Shown here: positions 34,021 through 45,431 of the stretch, one piece after another | Position numbering within the stretch: the stretch's first letter is position 1 | Layout: every line of letters begins with the position of its first letter | From: Dipteris shenzhenensis | Lineage: Eukaryota > Polypodiophyta > Polypodiopsida > Gleicheniales | Assembly: GCA_047967505.1 (NCBI GenBank) | Contig: CM106540.1 | Direction: 5' to 3' (one strand) | DNA length: 64,000 nt | The notes under the pieces: model-generated | Told to the model about the DNA's origin: nothing | Databases searched by the model: none | Seen by the model: the letters and a program-made list of their open reading frames with translations, nothing else | Made by a program: the position numbers and the translations under genes

Positions 34021-34587
34021 CTTCTTCTAACTGCTAGCGTTTACTTTTGGAGTAATTTATACAAAGAGCTAAAAGACGATCCGATGTTGGATGGTGTATG
34101 TGTGCAAATAAGTATATGTTCAGACATCAGTTTGCATGCACTTATAGGCACATAGGAGATGTTATGGCGGCTGGCTGCTACCATGCATGGATTTACACCA
34201 AAGGGCATGAGCAAATAATCCTGATATGTAGTTACTGCCACAAAATCAGTTCCATTAAGACCAGCGTTAGCTATCAGCATTAGGCTCGGCAAAAAAATAA
34301 GCAACTTGGTAATCCTGTCTTGGTAATTCTGCTGTAGACAGCACAACCTTAATACCAAGGCCTATGCAGCCGCGTATGGCCCTGACCATCAGGGGAAATT
34401 CAAAATCACCTATGCTGCTCCAAAAATATTTACCACAAGCACAGATTCTCTTCCTGTGCTTGTTCAACTAGGAATTTTCCTCTTCGGGCTATTTCTGCCA
34501 GGAACATGTGCATCCTACACAAGGATAAACACACCAAAGGGAATTTACACTTTTCCTGGAGCAACATGACTCTACTAGCTCAAAGCT

Positions 34588-34600
34588 GGCTCTGATGCCA
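34588..34600 (-). other. Primer-binding-site-like sequence of an old LTR element
   Basis: The minus strand reads TGGCATCAGAGCC, one base from the initiator Met-tRNA primer site TGGTATCAGAGCC. An LTR would lie to the right (from 34601) and the internal region to the left, but no LTR pair or coding remnant was found. The flanking stretch 34021-35389 holds nothing else recognisable apart from CCTAGGTTA/ACCCTAG words near 35230-35350. Confidence 0.4.
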
Positions 34601-35389
34601 GTAACCCAAATGAAACGGCCCCTAACCAGGTTAAGTAAACATCTGACCCTGAAGGTGTTCAACTTCAAACAAGAGTTCCAAATACCGTAGGACAATCCAC
34701 CAAAAAAACCATAGGGCCTTGAGCTAGCAGCTCACCTCCTGGCTGTAGGTTCAGTACATTGAGCCACCCCTGAGCCTGAGGTCTAGACAGTCGTGAGAGC
34801 CAGCTATCCTCAACATCAAGACATGTGTCCCATACCACATGCCCCTTCATCTAGCTGCTACTCCTTGGCCAGTAGGTCTATGTCTAGAGAAGGCTTCAAC
34901 TCCTTGAGCCCCTGGCTCATACTTATAGACCTAGCACTGGCTATCCTTAGCAGTTGGCCCTAAACTTAGGCTGCATGGCCAAAATAGCTTTATTTTACTT
35001 AGTATCATGCTTTTCCCAAATTAGCTTTGCTAATCTTGGAATAGCCATGCTGTTCTTAGACGAGTCCCGCATGACGTACTCCCGCATTAGAGCTTGCTTT
35101 TGTGGTTTTCATTTATACTAAATGAAGTAATCTTTTTTAGAAAAAAATTCCTGGAATACCGATACCGTTCTTAGACTAGTCCAATCCATGGTCCACCACG
35201 GGATTTAAGCCTCATCGACACTTGTTTTAGTCTCAACCCTAGGTTAATCCAACCCTTGGTTAGACTATGCCCTAACCCTAGATCCAATCCAAGATCCTAG
35301 GTTAGCTTGGCCTTGACCCTAGAGAGTCTAGTCTTGGTTAGGCCCTAGTTAGTCCAATTATGGACATAACACAAGCGTTGTAGAAATTT

Positions 35390-36560
35390 GCAATATGTTG
35401 ATGTTCATCCATCGCCAATCCTTTGCATCTCGAAGATAGTGTTGTAGTTGGTGTGGCCAATCTCTCATGCCTCAAATTTGAGCCGCTCGCATTCTATGGA
35501 CTAGTGGAGCACTTATCTTGTACAATTCGTCTTCTTTCACACCTTGTGCCACACCTTACCTACGTCCTTCAACGAGATCAATACCTTTTTGTCGTCGAAC
35601 TCTGCCTTCCTTCTGTTTTTTGTAATCTGTTTAACATATAGCAAGCTCTTATAGAAGTCAGGCACATATAGAAAAACACTTTTTTTTGTCACTCGAGCTG
35701 TAGTGAATGGAATGCTCCCCATTTCTTAGACCAAACACATCTTGTTGTCTCTCGCCATTACCGAAGATATAGGATGTATAGGCTTCATTCCTTGAAGCAG
35801 CCCTTTCTCTTGGACATGTACTTCAAATCACTGTTGTCATTGTTGCAGTCATCTTTATACTTACTTATGGCATGAGTAGAGCAATGTTTGATAATTAGAA
35901 AGAGTTCTTTCTTTGTAACATTTAGTAATTTAGACTCTTCCTTGGTTTCTCATCATTCTCTTTCTTCTTATGGTCTAGTTTCTTCTTTTTGCAATCTTTT
36001 GTAATGTGACCAGGCTTCTTGGAGTAGAGACACGTTCGGCTTACCCTTGCGGCTTGCCACCTTTCCCTTTTGTACGGAAGGGCTTGTTGCCACCATCTCT
36101 GATGCACTCCTTGTCCCTTGCTTCGTCTTGTAGCCAATTGAAAGCTGACAGGTTTAGTGTGCTCCGAGTTATCACAATTGTCATGAACCCTATGGATCTT
36201 GAAGGAAGTGAGCCTACTTGAGCTGAATGGACCGCCTTGTGACCCATTGTTGCTAGTTTATCTCCATTCTGGTGAGCTGATCATGAATCCAATCCCCTTC
36301 TACATCATCCATCCTCTGGCGAACAATCGATTTTGGAGGGAAAGGATTTTGAGCATTGTTCATGTCCTATATGTCTTTCAAAGTCTTCCATGCTTTAGCC
36401 ACCATGTCTAGAAGCTAGATATGTGGGATCAACATATTTGCCATTGTGCCAATTATCATAAAGAATGTCTCTACACATTTTGAATCCGATAGTGCACTAC
36501 CACTAGATTTGCATGTGTCGTTTCACTTTGCCTGTGGAGTACACCACCTTTTTGGATTTC
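35390..36560 (-). mobile_element. Copia gag/protease-region remnant
   Basis: In shifting frames the minus strand gives LSAFNWLQDEARDKECI, KGKGGKPQG, a degenerate zinc knuckle CLYSKKPGHITKDC (second Cys replaced by Ser) and a Lys-rich tail. Weak sequence of the region before integrase (SLLYVKQITKN, then DVGKVWHKV) lies near 35550-35700. No RT or integrase core is seen and no LTR was assigned. Frameshifts and the lost knuckle Cys show it is dead. It ends near the poly-T that marks the 3' end of the antisense LINE. Confidence 0.55.
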
Positions 36561-36765
36561 TTGTTTTTTTTTTCCAGAGAAAGGAAACTTCTATTAATGC
36601 TTGAAAACACCATACAAATAGCTTCCTAAAGGAGCTCTAGATGATAAATACAAAAGAGAAATAGGTTGCCAGCTATAAGAAAGCCAACCTATTCCGGATC
36701 TCGCGGCTCGTTGCCTAGAGAGATTCCGAAATAGGAGCTAGCAACCATGGTGGTGGTCTATACAT

Positions 36766-38690
36766 CTAGCAAATACCCCTTGCGGAAAGGGTGTAAAAGA
36801 TTCCTGCAGGCCAATCCTTGCAGAAGCCCTCCCGCCGTTCGGTGGTCGCTCTCGAACATGGAGTACCGCTCTCCCAAATGGTTTGCAAAGTGAAACTAAT
36901 CTCTTGCCAGATGGCTACTAGGGTAGCCCTCTGGGAGACTAGCTGGCCTCCCATCACTTGACTGCATCTGGCGACCGAGATGTTCCAAACAACAATGCTG
37001 GACATCGTCTCCCAATTTCTATCCTCAAGTAGAGGGAGTGGACGTGATCGGGAGGACGGAGATGTGTCATAGATCGATCTGGGAGACCCGCTGTTCGTGT
37101 ATGTATGTCGGTGCGATTGGAACAATAAAAAAGGCGTGTCCTCCCTCCCACCGTGAGCCATGCTGCCATCCCCAAGTGAAATCCCTCCTTATTTTGTGTG
37201 TACTAGCCACAGTCCTAAAGGATGCCAACCATATCCACTGCGTGACCGGGCACCCCCATAGGCAGTGGGGGATCGTCTCTAGAACCTCTTTTGCACAACA
37301 TATGCATCTACTGTCTACCTGCATTTGCGAAAGCCAGGGGCCGATGGGCAGACCCCCGTGAGCCATCAACCAGAAAGAATAGGAAATCCTGCGTGGGCAC
37401 AAGATCGTCCAGCGAGGCCAAAAGTGGAAATAACCTCCCTTGGGACATCTTGCTCTAGACGATGGCGCTCCCTCGAGGGGGTCCACATTGTTGTCTCAAG
37501 CTGTAAGTTGCGCCCAATGTGAGTCGTGTAAGAAAAAGAGACCACCTCCACCCAATACGATTGTCCTACATGGGTTGGCCAAAACCACTGTCTTGGATCC
37601 CACTGGATGTCGCATAGGGGTCTGCCCTCCCAAAGCCACAGGCGCCACATTGCTCTCTCCGAGGTCGATGGGACTATGGTGGGGTCAATGTACCAGGTCC
37701 TGCCTTGCCCAAGCGGCCACTATCCTGACCCTTTGTCTAGAGCCCTCAGCCACTCTAGACCCTCTAGGGCCACCTTTGACTCATCATCCACCCCTGTCTC
37801 TACCTGCAATGAGCCTCCATGTCCCACCGTGTAAAATCGACAATGGCAAGATCCAAGAGACTCTCGAAAGAAGCCTATCTTGAAAGGTACCCTTGTCCGC
37901 TGCCCTAACCAGTATTGTGGGGTCCAAGGACTCCGTAATCCATCCCACCATGAATGAGGTATCGTTGCCTCAATCTCCACCATTCGAGTACCTACCCCAC
38001 GAAGATGAGAGAGGGCTTGCCTTCTGGCCTGTCTCACTAGAAAGTCGGCTCCAAGCCCCAAAGGATCTAGCTGGTCCATTGTCCCACTGTGCCCATCCAA
38101 TGTGAGTCCGCTGACCTAGCATGCGTCCCTCCGAGTCTTGGACCTCCGGGTGCCATATGCCTCTCAAACTCCTCTCTACATGACGGCCTAGCCCGAATGA
38201 GTCCCCGTGCCAATCTCTGCCACAATCTGTAGAGACTCCTCATCAATGGAGAGCCATTTCTTGTCAAACGGAGCCTTGCAAAAAATCCACCTATAAGACT
38301 TCCGCCAGTGACCTCTTGTGTGAGAAGTGTTTCCAAGAAGCTCCCGCTGGAGGAGGAGCTTCCAGGGTTCCTCTCCTGGGGTGAGGCCTCTCACCATTAG
38401 ATTTTCCAGTAGGGCTCTGCTCTGCATCTCTGGATCAATGATGCCCAATCCACCCTGCGCCTGTGGCATAATCACTGTCTGCCAAGCGACATTGGCTCTG
38501 GTGTTATATGTTCCATCCGATCCTGACCACAGAAAGTTTCGCACCAAGTGTCGTAGCTGCCCCATGCAGCCCCGGTGGAAACACCAACAGGAGGCGATAT
38601 ACTAGGCCGTGGCAAGGAGGACCTAGTTAACCACCAACACTCTACGTGCAAGCGAGAGTTTGGCGGAGCTCTAGTACAAGAGCTTACACC
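36766..38690 (-). pseudogene. LINE A thumb and C-terminal zinc-finger region
   Basis: After the 1-kb insertion the minus strand resumes with SSAKLSLARRVLVVN (about 38690), then QLRHLVRNFLWSGSDG and GGLGIIDPEMQSRALLENLM. Diverged sequence leads to CICCAKEVLETIPHCLWGC (C-x2-C...H-x4-C, near 37300) and SSIVVWNISVARC (near 36990). Copies B and C have the same succession (NFLWSGLDG, GGLNIIDPDLQ, HCLWDCRQAR, SIAAWHIWRARC). Many frameshifts. Confidence 0.8.
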
Positions 38691-38702
38691 GAACACTCTC
38701 TA

Positions 38703-39707
38703 CTCGGATGCGTCAATTTTACGAGCAAAAACCTATGAGCAGGTTTATCCGAGCGTGTTTTTCAAGAGATTTAAAAAATTGTATTTCTTTAGGAAACATG
38801 GTTTTTACACGTTTATTTTCACTAGAACTAGATTCCTTTATCATAAAAATATACACACTAGTCACTCATTGATTTTTACATAACATAAGTTTTCTTATTC
38901 ATAGACATCCCTTTGTACCCCTGTTATTACCTTAAAAAAGTATTGAAAAATAATTCCTTTAAGAAACATCCCTCATAATCACTCTCAATGTAATAATATT
39001 ATACATATGTAATTACTTATTAAACACATTTGTATCATATGGCAATATCTTTCTAGTGTTTTTTAAGCATAAATAACAAGATATTGACATGTTTCTAAAG
39101 AAGTTTAAATTACTATAAATAAGTATTAAATTGAGCTTATATATCACTCTCATAAAACACACTTAATATTTAATACTCTATATGCTCAAATGGGGTTTTC
39201 CAATCAATTTGAGTGGTTGAATGACTATATTTGGATATTGGATGTGAAAGTTATGTCACTTTTAAAAGTGCTGTCCAAGGTAGTTTCGCCAGCGAAACTA
39301 CCTTGGAAGACCTATTTCAAAGGGGTTTCGCTGGCGAAACTACCTTGATGGCTTACTTCAATGAGTTTTCTTTGGAGAAACCCTTTCATGAAAATAGGTT
39401 GAGAGAGTTTTTCAATGTCACCCCCTATTAAGTTAAAGTTGTAAGAAGGATCATAAGGGCATTTTCATAGAGAAGTCTACTCTACATGTGGGTTCCTTCA
39501 AAAGCCATCCCATTATGTTTTCACCATTCCCAAAGATTCACGTAAGGAATTTTGTATACAATAGGCATTGCTATAATACTTTTCATATTTCTAAGTGAAA
39601 CTATGTTTTCTTTCGATCCATTTTTGCCATATTTTTGTATAGTTAGAAAGTTTTTTTTTCCTTTGCTCGGACGCTCGGAACATTTCGCTCGGAAAATGCT
39701 CGTCCCC
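38703..39707. mobile_element. Unclassified 1-kb insertion in LINE A
   Basis: CTCTCTA flanks the segment on both sides (38696-38702 and 39708-39714), and the LINE sequence is continuous when segment and one copy are removed. The ends carry CGAGC-type words: ACGAGCA and CCGAGCG at left, their reverse complements at right (CGCTCGG, TGCTCGT). The terminal inverted repeats are only loosely similar. The interior is AT-rich without a credible ORF, and holds hairpins at 39275-39340. A non-autonomous DNA transposon is the likely class. Confidence 0.5.
39275..39340. repeat. Two neighbouring hairpins built on TTTCGC..GCGAAA
   Basis: 39275-39306 has 15-bp perfect arms (CCAAGGTAGTTTCGC and its complement) around CA. 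39325-39340 is GTTTCGC-TG-GCGAAAC. The right arm GCGAAACTACCTTG is present in both. Confidence 0.95.
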
Positions 39708-39856
39708 CTCTCTAGGAGTGGGTTGAATTGGTGCTTTGCCAAAATATCAATGCTAGCCATCTTTCCTCTTGGGATCCATCGAAAGTGGAAATCAGCCCCC
39801 TAGTCTCAAACCTCCTAGATCTCCTCTGGTTTTGTGAAGAAACCAATAGATTTGGT

Positions 39857-40539
39857 TTAGTTTATGCGAGCTCTGGAAGCCTTGCAATAAATGGACAAGG
39901 CTCCCCTGACCCTCTCTAGACTGGATGCTGAGCCTTCCACATAAAGGGTTGTATCATCTGCAAACTCTGAGTCTAGGAGCTCCTCCTCCTGCCGGATCGG
40001 AAGCCTCATCCCCGTAAGGCCAAGTGCCTGAGAGCGCAGAAAGTGACCTAAGGCCTCCGCTACAAAAAGGAAGAGGTAGGGCAAGAGGGCAGCCTTGTCT
40101 CAATGAACAGGAATGAGAGAAGGCCTCTTCTGTGTGCCCTGCGATGATCACCTGTGTTGGAGCTGCCCGCATAAAGAGCTGAAACCCCTCTGATCCATCT
40201 CTCTCAGAAGCCAAGTCTTTGCATGTTGCCCTTCAAAAAGGCTTACTCTACTCTGTCATATGCCTTCTCGAAATCTAGAAGAAGGATAGCGAGAGGCTGT
40301 GACTCTTCCCTGGACCAGTCCACTGCCTCCCAGAAAGTGAATATGTTATCCAGGATGTTACGCTCTTGGACAAAACGTGTTTGTGTCTCATGGATGATGT
40401 CTGGTAAGTGGGGCCTCAACCGGCTGAAGAGCTTGGCCGTGATCTTGTAAGCCGTGTCAAGAAGGGTGATCGCCCTCCACTGACGAATATCTAGTCTATC
40501 TCCTCCCTTTAGAATCAGACAAATCCAGCCTCTGCTCAA
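39857..40539 (-). pseudogene. LINE A reverse transcriptase
   Basis: The minus strand reads ICLILKGGDRLDIRQWRAIT, TRFVQERNILDNIFTFWEAV and LLLDFEKAYDRVE (catalytic Asp of motif A). A frameshifted LRQGCPLALP block follows, then LDSEFADDTTLYVEG, the motif C box (FADD). The order and spacing are those of plant LINE RTs. The start of the RT and the linker lie at 40540-41150 in other frames. Frameshifts near 40240 and 40080 make it non-functional. Confidence 0.85.
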
Positions 40540-41655
40540 AGAATGTTAAAGGGATCTGGTGTCGAAAATCTCCTGGTAGGCTAACCTGATCGGGGTAGAG
40601 ATGTGCTCCTAGAAGCACCTGAAGAAGCTCGGAGTCTGGCCGTCCTCTCCAGGGTACTTGTGACTTGGTAGGGCCTGCAACGCTCCGCATCAATAAACAA
40701 CACCTCCAGACGTTTGCTCAAAATCTGCATAACGACTGAGGAAACCTACTTCCATACCGCCTCTCTAGCCAGGAAAGCCATGGGCGACTTCACCTTCGAC
40801 TGAAAAAGATGATGGTAGAAGTCCGTGGTTAGCTCGAGGATCTTCTGTGGGTCCGTGTGCATATGTCCCTGCAAGTCCCCGAGTTGTTGAAGCTGGATCC
40901 TTGTAGACTGTGGTCCTGTGTTTTGAAAGAACTCCCTGGTCATCGTGTCCCCCTGTTGAACCCATCTAGCCCAGGAAGGGTGGTACGAGAACTCTGCTCT
41001 ACGGACCTCGACCTGTAGCTCCAATCGTGCACACTCCAAGCGATCTCTGAGCCACCGAGACCTCGTTATCCCGCTCTCTTGAGTCTCTTTATGGATGCTA
41101 GATCTGGACGAAGTGCTCTCTCCTGCTCTTGAAGAGAAAATCTCCATCTAAGGGCCTAGGATTGGAGCTCCTAGCTACTTCGCAAATCATCTGAGCCACC
41201 CACGCTGCCGAGCCCTCCCTTGAACCCTCCTCAGGCTATCTCCAAATCTCCACTATAGCATGATATACCTCCATTTCTTGTAGAAGGTCATTTGGTATGC
41301 GGACCCCCTTTGGGGGAGTCCACGACGAGGCTACTCCAAGTGAAGGACCGTTGGGGAGTGATCTGACATCATGGTCCCCGCTAGGATACTGGTGGAGCAG
41401 CCTCTGCGTTCCTTTAGCATCTGTCCAGGATTTCCAGCAGCTTATCATGTTGCCGATGTCTAGAAGAAACTGTAGGTTGTCCAGAAGTCGGGTAAACTCA
41501 AGCTCACGCCATGGGTCCATTCCACTGATCCCAAAAATAAACTGCTCCCAGTGCTCCTCTCCACAGCTGGCATCTGTGCAAAAGAGGTTCCTCCCTGCTT
41601 ATCCTCCATAAACTCTAGGTTGTTGAAGTCACCTCCAACAATCCACGAGTCAACC

Positions 41656-42538
41656 TGTAAAACCTCTCGCTCTTGAAAGACAACAATTACACTTGAAAAA
41701 AAAAAAGCTCTCCCTCACTCCCTCTCTCTATAGATGCACTAGGGCCCAGGACAATTGTCGGGCTGGATCCCCCTGAAGGTTTTTATTCATCATAGAGAAT
41801 TGGAGTACATGAGTTCAGCGTGGAAGCTGAGCATACAAATTCAAAACGTGAATTTCAATTACATGAGCTCTCAGGCTCTCCTTCTTGGCAACAAGCCACT
41901 TGTCCAATTCTACATTACTTTCCTAATTACATGCCACTAAGGGCAACTCTAGAGTCTTCGAAGCACTTGGTCACGCGAACCGCCTCCTAGACTCTTGTTA
42001 GGCTCCATTGCGCTTAGGAAAATAACTCTTCCTAGTACTTGCAACAATTAATTAAAGCGCACCACCATGGTACCCATTAATTGTTAGCGCTTTACATGCA
42101 AATAACACACTGTGGACTAATTCTAGTCACGGTGGGCGTCCCCACTGAACACATGTGCACACATAACAAATATAAAAATATATATTTATTCTCTAGTTGA
42201 TCGTAGTCAACGCTCTTGATCAAAATTAAGAGGCTTTGACCAAGGGTCGAGGCGTCTTAATTATAGTCAAGTCTCTCCAACCAAAGTTGGCACAACTTTC
42301 CAACCGAAGTTCGCACATCTTGGTTAACCGCAGTTAACCTTCTTGGTATAAACTAAGTCTTCTTGACCGAGATTAGGCTTACTTGACCGAAGTCAAGTAT
42401 CTGTGACCGTAGTCAAAATTCTTTGACCAATAGAAAAACTATTTTGACCATAATTATCCTAGATGGAAAAACTCTTTAATTATGATCAAATAAATGGTCA
42501 ACTGTACTTTGACTTAGGATATTTACATTGTGGTGACA
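41656..42538 (-). repeat. Chromovirus 3' LTR
   Basis: 883 bp. In element orientation the U3 begins at 42538. A cluster of eleven TTGAC/GTCAA words lies between 42206 and 42513, followed by a TATA-type stretch (ATATATATTTTTATA, about 42188-42170). A run of A and CT-rich sequence lies near the other end (41694-41730). Confidence 0.93.
42206..42513 (-). promoter_or_regulatory. W-box (TTGAC) array in the LTR U3
   Basis: Eleven TTGAC or GTCAA cores start at 42206, 42236, 42266, 42363, 42383, 42392, 42412, 42423, 42444, 42497 and 42509, several arranged as inverted pairs such as TTGACCGAAGTCAA. TTGAC(C/T) is the core recognised by WRKY factors. The array lies just upstream of the TATA stretch in element orientation. 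Confidence 0.65.
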
Positions 42539-42539
42539 T

Positions 42540-44020
42540 CCCCTCGGCTTCTATTCAGTCGACCTCAACTGAAACGCTTCCTTGTAAACATCCAAAAGCT
42601 GTGGATGATCGGACAACATGTCTTCATCCATCCACTTGGCATCCAATGCCGTATAATTCTTGAATTTTACAAGGTACCTATAAAATTATTTGCCTTGAGC
42701 GCCTTTGCGTACGGTATGGTACACGATCTGCTCTGGTTGAAGAACCTCCTCCAGCTCATCCACTTCTGGTGGATCCTCTGATATTGCTTCTGTAGGCTTT
42801 GGCCCCTGAAATTTCTTTAGAATATTGACATGGAATGCATTGTGAATCCTCCAATGTTCTGGCAATGCTAACTTGTATGCAACCTCATTTATTCTTTCTG
42901 TAACCTTGAAAGGGACATAGTACCTGGGAGATAACCTTCCATACACTTTCTGTTTGCCTTTGAACTTACGGAGCTTAGCTTTCTCGAACTTTAAAAGTAC
43001 CCAATCTGCTTCCTTGAGATCTAACTGTCTCCTATGCTTATCTACAGCTCTTTTATGCTTCTCTTGAGACCTTTCAATTGCTGTCCGGACTTGGCTATAA
43101 GCTGTCTCGAGGTCTCTCACAAACTGATTAGCTGCAAATATTTCATCCTTGGTCCTTAGGATAGGTGGCAGAATCACCTTTTCATAGATGACCTCAAAGG
43201 GGGCTTTCCCTGTAGAGCTGTGTATTGTATTATTGTAAGCAAACTCTACCAATGGTAGGTACTTTTCCTAGTTTGAACCTTGGTCACCCACGTAGCATTT
43301 CAGCATATCCAATGCTGTAGAATTTGCTACTTCACTTTACCATCTGTCTAGGGATGGAAAGAAGAAGCAAAATTCAGATTCGTCCCCATATTATCAAATA
43401 AAGCTCTCCAGAATAGACTGGTCATTTTGGGATCTCGATCACTGACAATGGACTTAGGCATACCATGGTGCTTAAAGATTTGTGCCATGAAAAGCTTAGC
43501 CATATGATCTGCCTTTATGGTTTTGCGAACCGGAATGAAATGAGCTTGCTTGCTGAATCTATCAATGATAGTCTAAATCCCATCATTCCCTGACTTTGAT
43601 CTTGGCAAATCAAAAATGAAATCCATTGTAATACTTTCCCACGGTGCCTGAGGCACGAGAAGAGGCATAAGTAGGCCAGGTGCCTTCCCTCTATCATACT
43701 TCACTTTTTTACAGGTAAGGCATTCAGTAACAAATTGGTGTATATCTTTCCGCATCCGTGGCCAAAAGAAATACCTCTCTAGTGCTAGAGTTGTTGCTGT
43801 AATTCCTCTATGTCCAGCATAGGGAGGTGCATGGCATTCCTCCAAAATCTTTTTATCTCCTGGGTGATGCATAGGCAATCATCTTTCATTAGATACCCAT
43901 CTTTCAGGGAATAGTGAGTGGTGGACTGCCCCCCTTGCATTTGCTGTAAAATCTTGCCAAAATCTGCATCATTAGCATATTGCTCCCTCATGTCTTCCAG
44001 GTCGTGATGATAAGCAATAG
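42540..44020 (-). pseudogene. Chromovirus integrase with C-terminal chromodomain
   Basis: HAPPYAGHRGITATTLALER...FVTECLTCKK (near 43840-43710) is the HH..CC finger; WESITMDFIFDLP starts the catalytic core. The core continues in broken frames to MVEFAYNNTIHSSTGKAPFE (43252). The C-terminal part has VLLKFEKAKLRKFKGKQKVY, HNAFHVNILKKF and EQIVYHTVRKG. After one TAA stop, YRYLVKFKNYTALDAKWMDE follows, with the aromatic and YLVKW..Y..A.W-like pattern of a chromodomain. In chromoviruses this domain directs insertion to particular chromatin. Confidence 0.85.
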
Positions 44021-44593
44021 TCACACTGTTGACCTGGGGTCTTCGGGACAAGGCATCGGCCACTCTGTTCCGCCTGGGGTATGGACAATCTGAAAATGAT
44101 ACATTGACAGCATATTTGCCCATTTCATATGCTTCTCGGAAAGTTTTGTGTGAGTTAGAAAATATCTCAGACTTTGGTGATCTGTTGTAACAGTAAAATC
44201 TGCACCCAAAAGATAGTGCTTCCATGTGTTCACAGCATGAACTACAGCCAACAATTCTTTTTCATAGATTCCCAGATATCTTTCAGCATCACGCAATCTT
44301 CGGCTCTCGTATGCTACTACATGTCCATTCTGATGTAATGCAGCCCCAACACACTCTCCACAAGCATCGCAATCAACATCAAAAGGTTGATAAAGATCCG
44401 GGACTACAAGAATAGGCTCTGTAGTCAACTTCTCCTTGAGTGTATTGAATGCTTTCTTCTATGATATTCCCCATGTGAAGGCTGCATTTTTCTTGGTAAG
44501 GTCATGTAATGGAGCTGCGATATCAGCAAAATGCCTGATGAATCTCCTATAATAGGAGCAAAGTCCCAAAAGCTCAGGCCATTCTTGGATGGC
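44021..44593 (-). pseudogene. Chromovirus RNase H
   Basis: The segment reads DVDCDACGECVGAALHQNGH, then SRRLRDAERYLGIYEKELLA and FTVTTDHQSLRYFL, the Asp/Glu/Asp pattern of LTR-element RNase H. The stretch 44594-44430 between RT and RNase H is frameshifted (connection domain). It continues towards integrase after a frame change near 44025-44100. Confidence 0.88.
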
Positions 44594-45172
44594 TCAGATC
44601 CTTGCAAGATCCATCTGTATCCCATTCTTGGATATTATATGCCCTAGAGAATGGATCTCTTCCAAAAAGAATTCACTTTTCTTGCTATTGGCAAAAAGCT
44701 GATGATTTCGAAGTTGATGAAATACCAAAGTAAGATGTTCCCTGTGCTCTTCTTCTGTCTTTGAAAAGACTAGGATATCATCAAAGAAAGTACCCATGAA
44801 ATGCCTGTACTTTCGCAAGATGCGATCCATCATTCTATTGAATGTGGCTGGAGCATTTGTCAACCCAAAAGGCATCACTTAGTATTCATACAACCCAAAT
44901 GTAGTGCGAAAAGCTGTCTTATGCACATCTTGTGGTTGTATTCTGACTTGATGATAGCCACTCTTCAAGTCTATCCTGGTGAAAATTGTTGCTCCTCTGA
45001 GCTGGTCAAGCACATCATCTATGCGGGGTATCGGAAATCTATTTTTGATGGTCATCTTATTCAATGCACGATAATCAATGCACATTCGAAAAGAACCATC
45101 TTTCTTCTGTATTAGAAGTATTGGTGAGCAAAAAGGAGACGAGCTGGGCTGAATCAACCCTTTGGACAGCAA
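44594..45172 (-). pseudogene. Chromovirus reverse transcriptase
   Basis: The minus strand reads [54 protein letters not shown] (motif A), a stop, VMPFGLTNAPATFNRMMD and FFDDILVFSKT (YxDD box). An in-frame stop replaces one residue between TTFGLYEY and VMPFG, splitting the domain at 44879. Otherwise all RT motifs are in place and spaced normally. Confidence 0.93.
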
Positions 45173-45431
45173 GTCCTATACTTGATCCATAATCTCCTCT
45201 CTCTAAGTCGCACTGACTTTATAAGGTGGTCTATTTGGTGGCTCACTACTAGGCATTAACTCAATTTAATGATCTTTTGGTCTCGCTGGGGGTAACTCCC
45301 CTGGCAAAGCATCGGAAAAGCAATCTTTAAAGTTTACAAGAAACTGAAATTTATCTGTGCATCATTCATTTCAGCATGCATATCATTCTCTTTTTCTTTT
45401 ACAAAAACCATGTACGCGGAAATTGCAGACT

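Noticed and set aside
36766-38605. Plus-strand ORFs over LINE A (for example 37440-37883)
   Set aside because: They are antisense shadows of the minus-strand LINE protein, whose motifs are recognisable.
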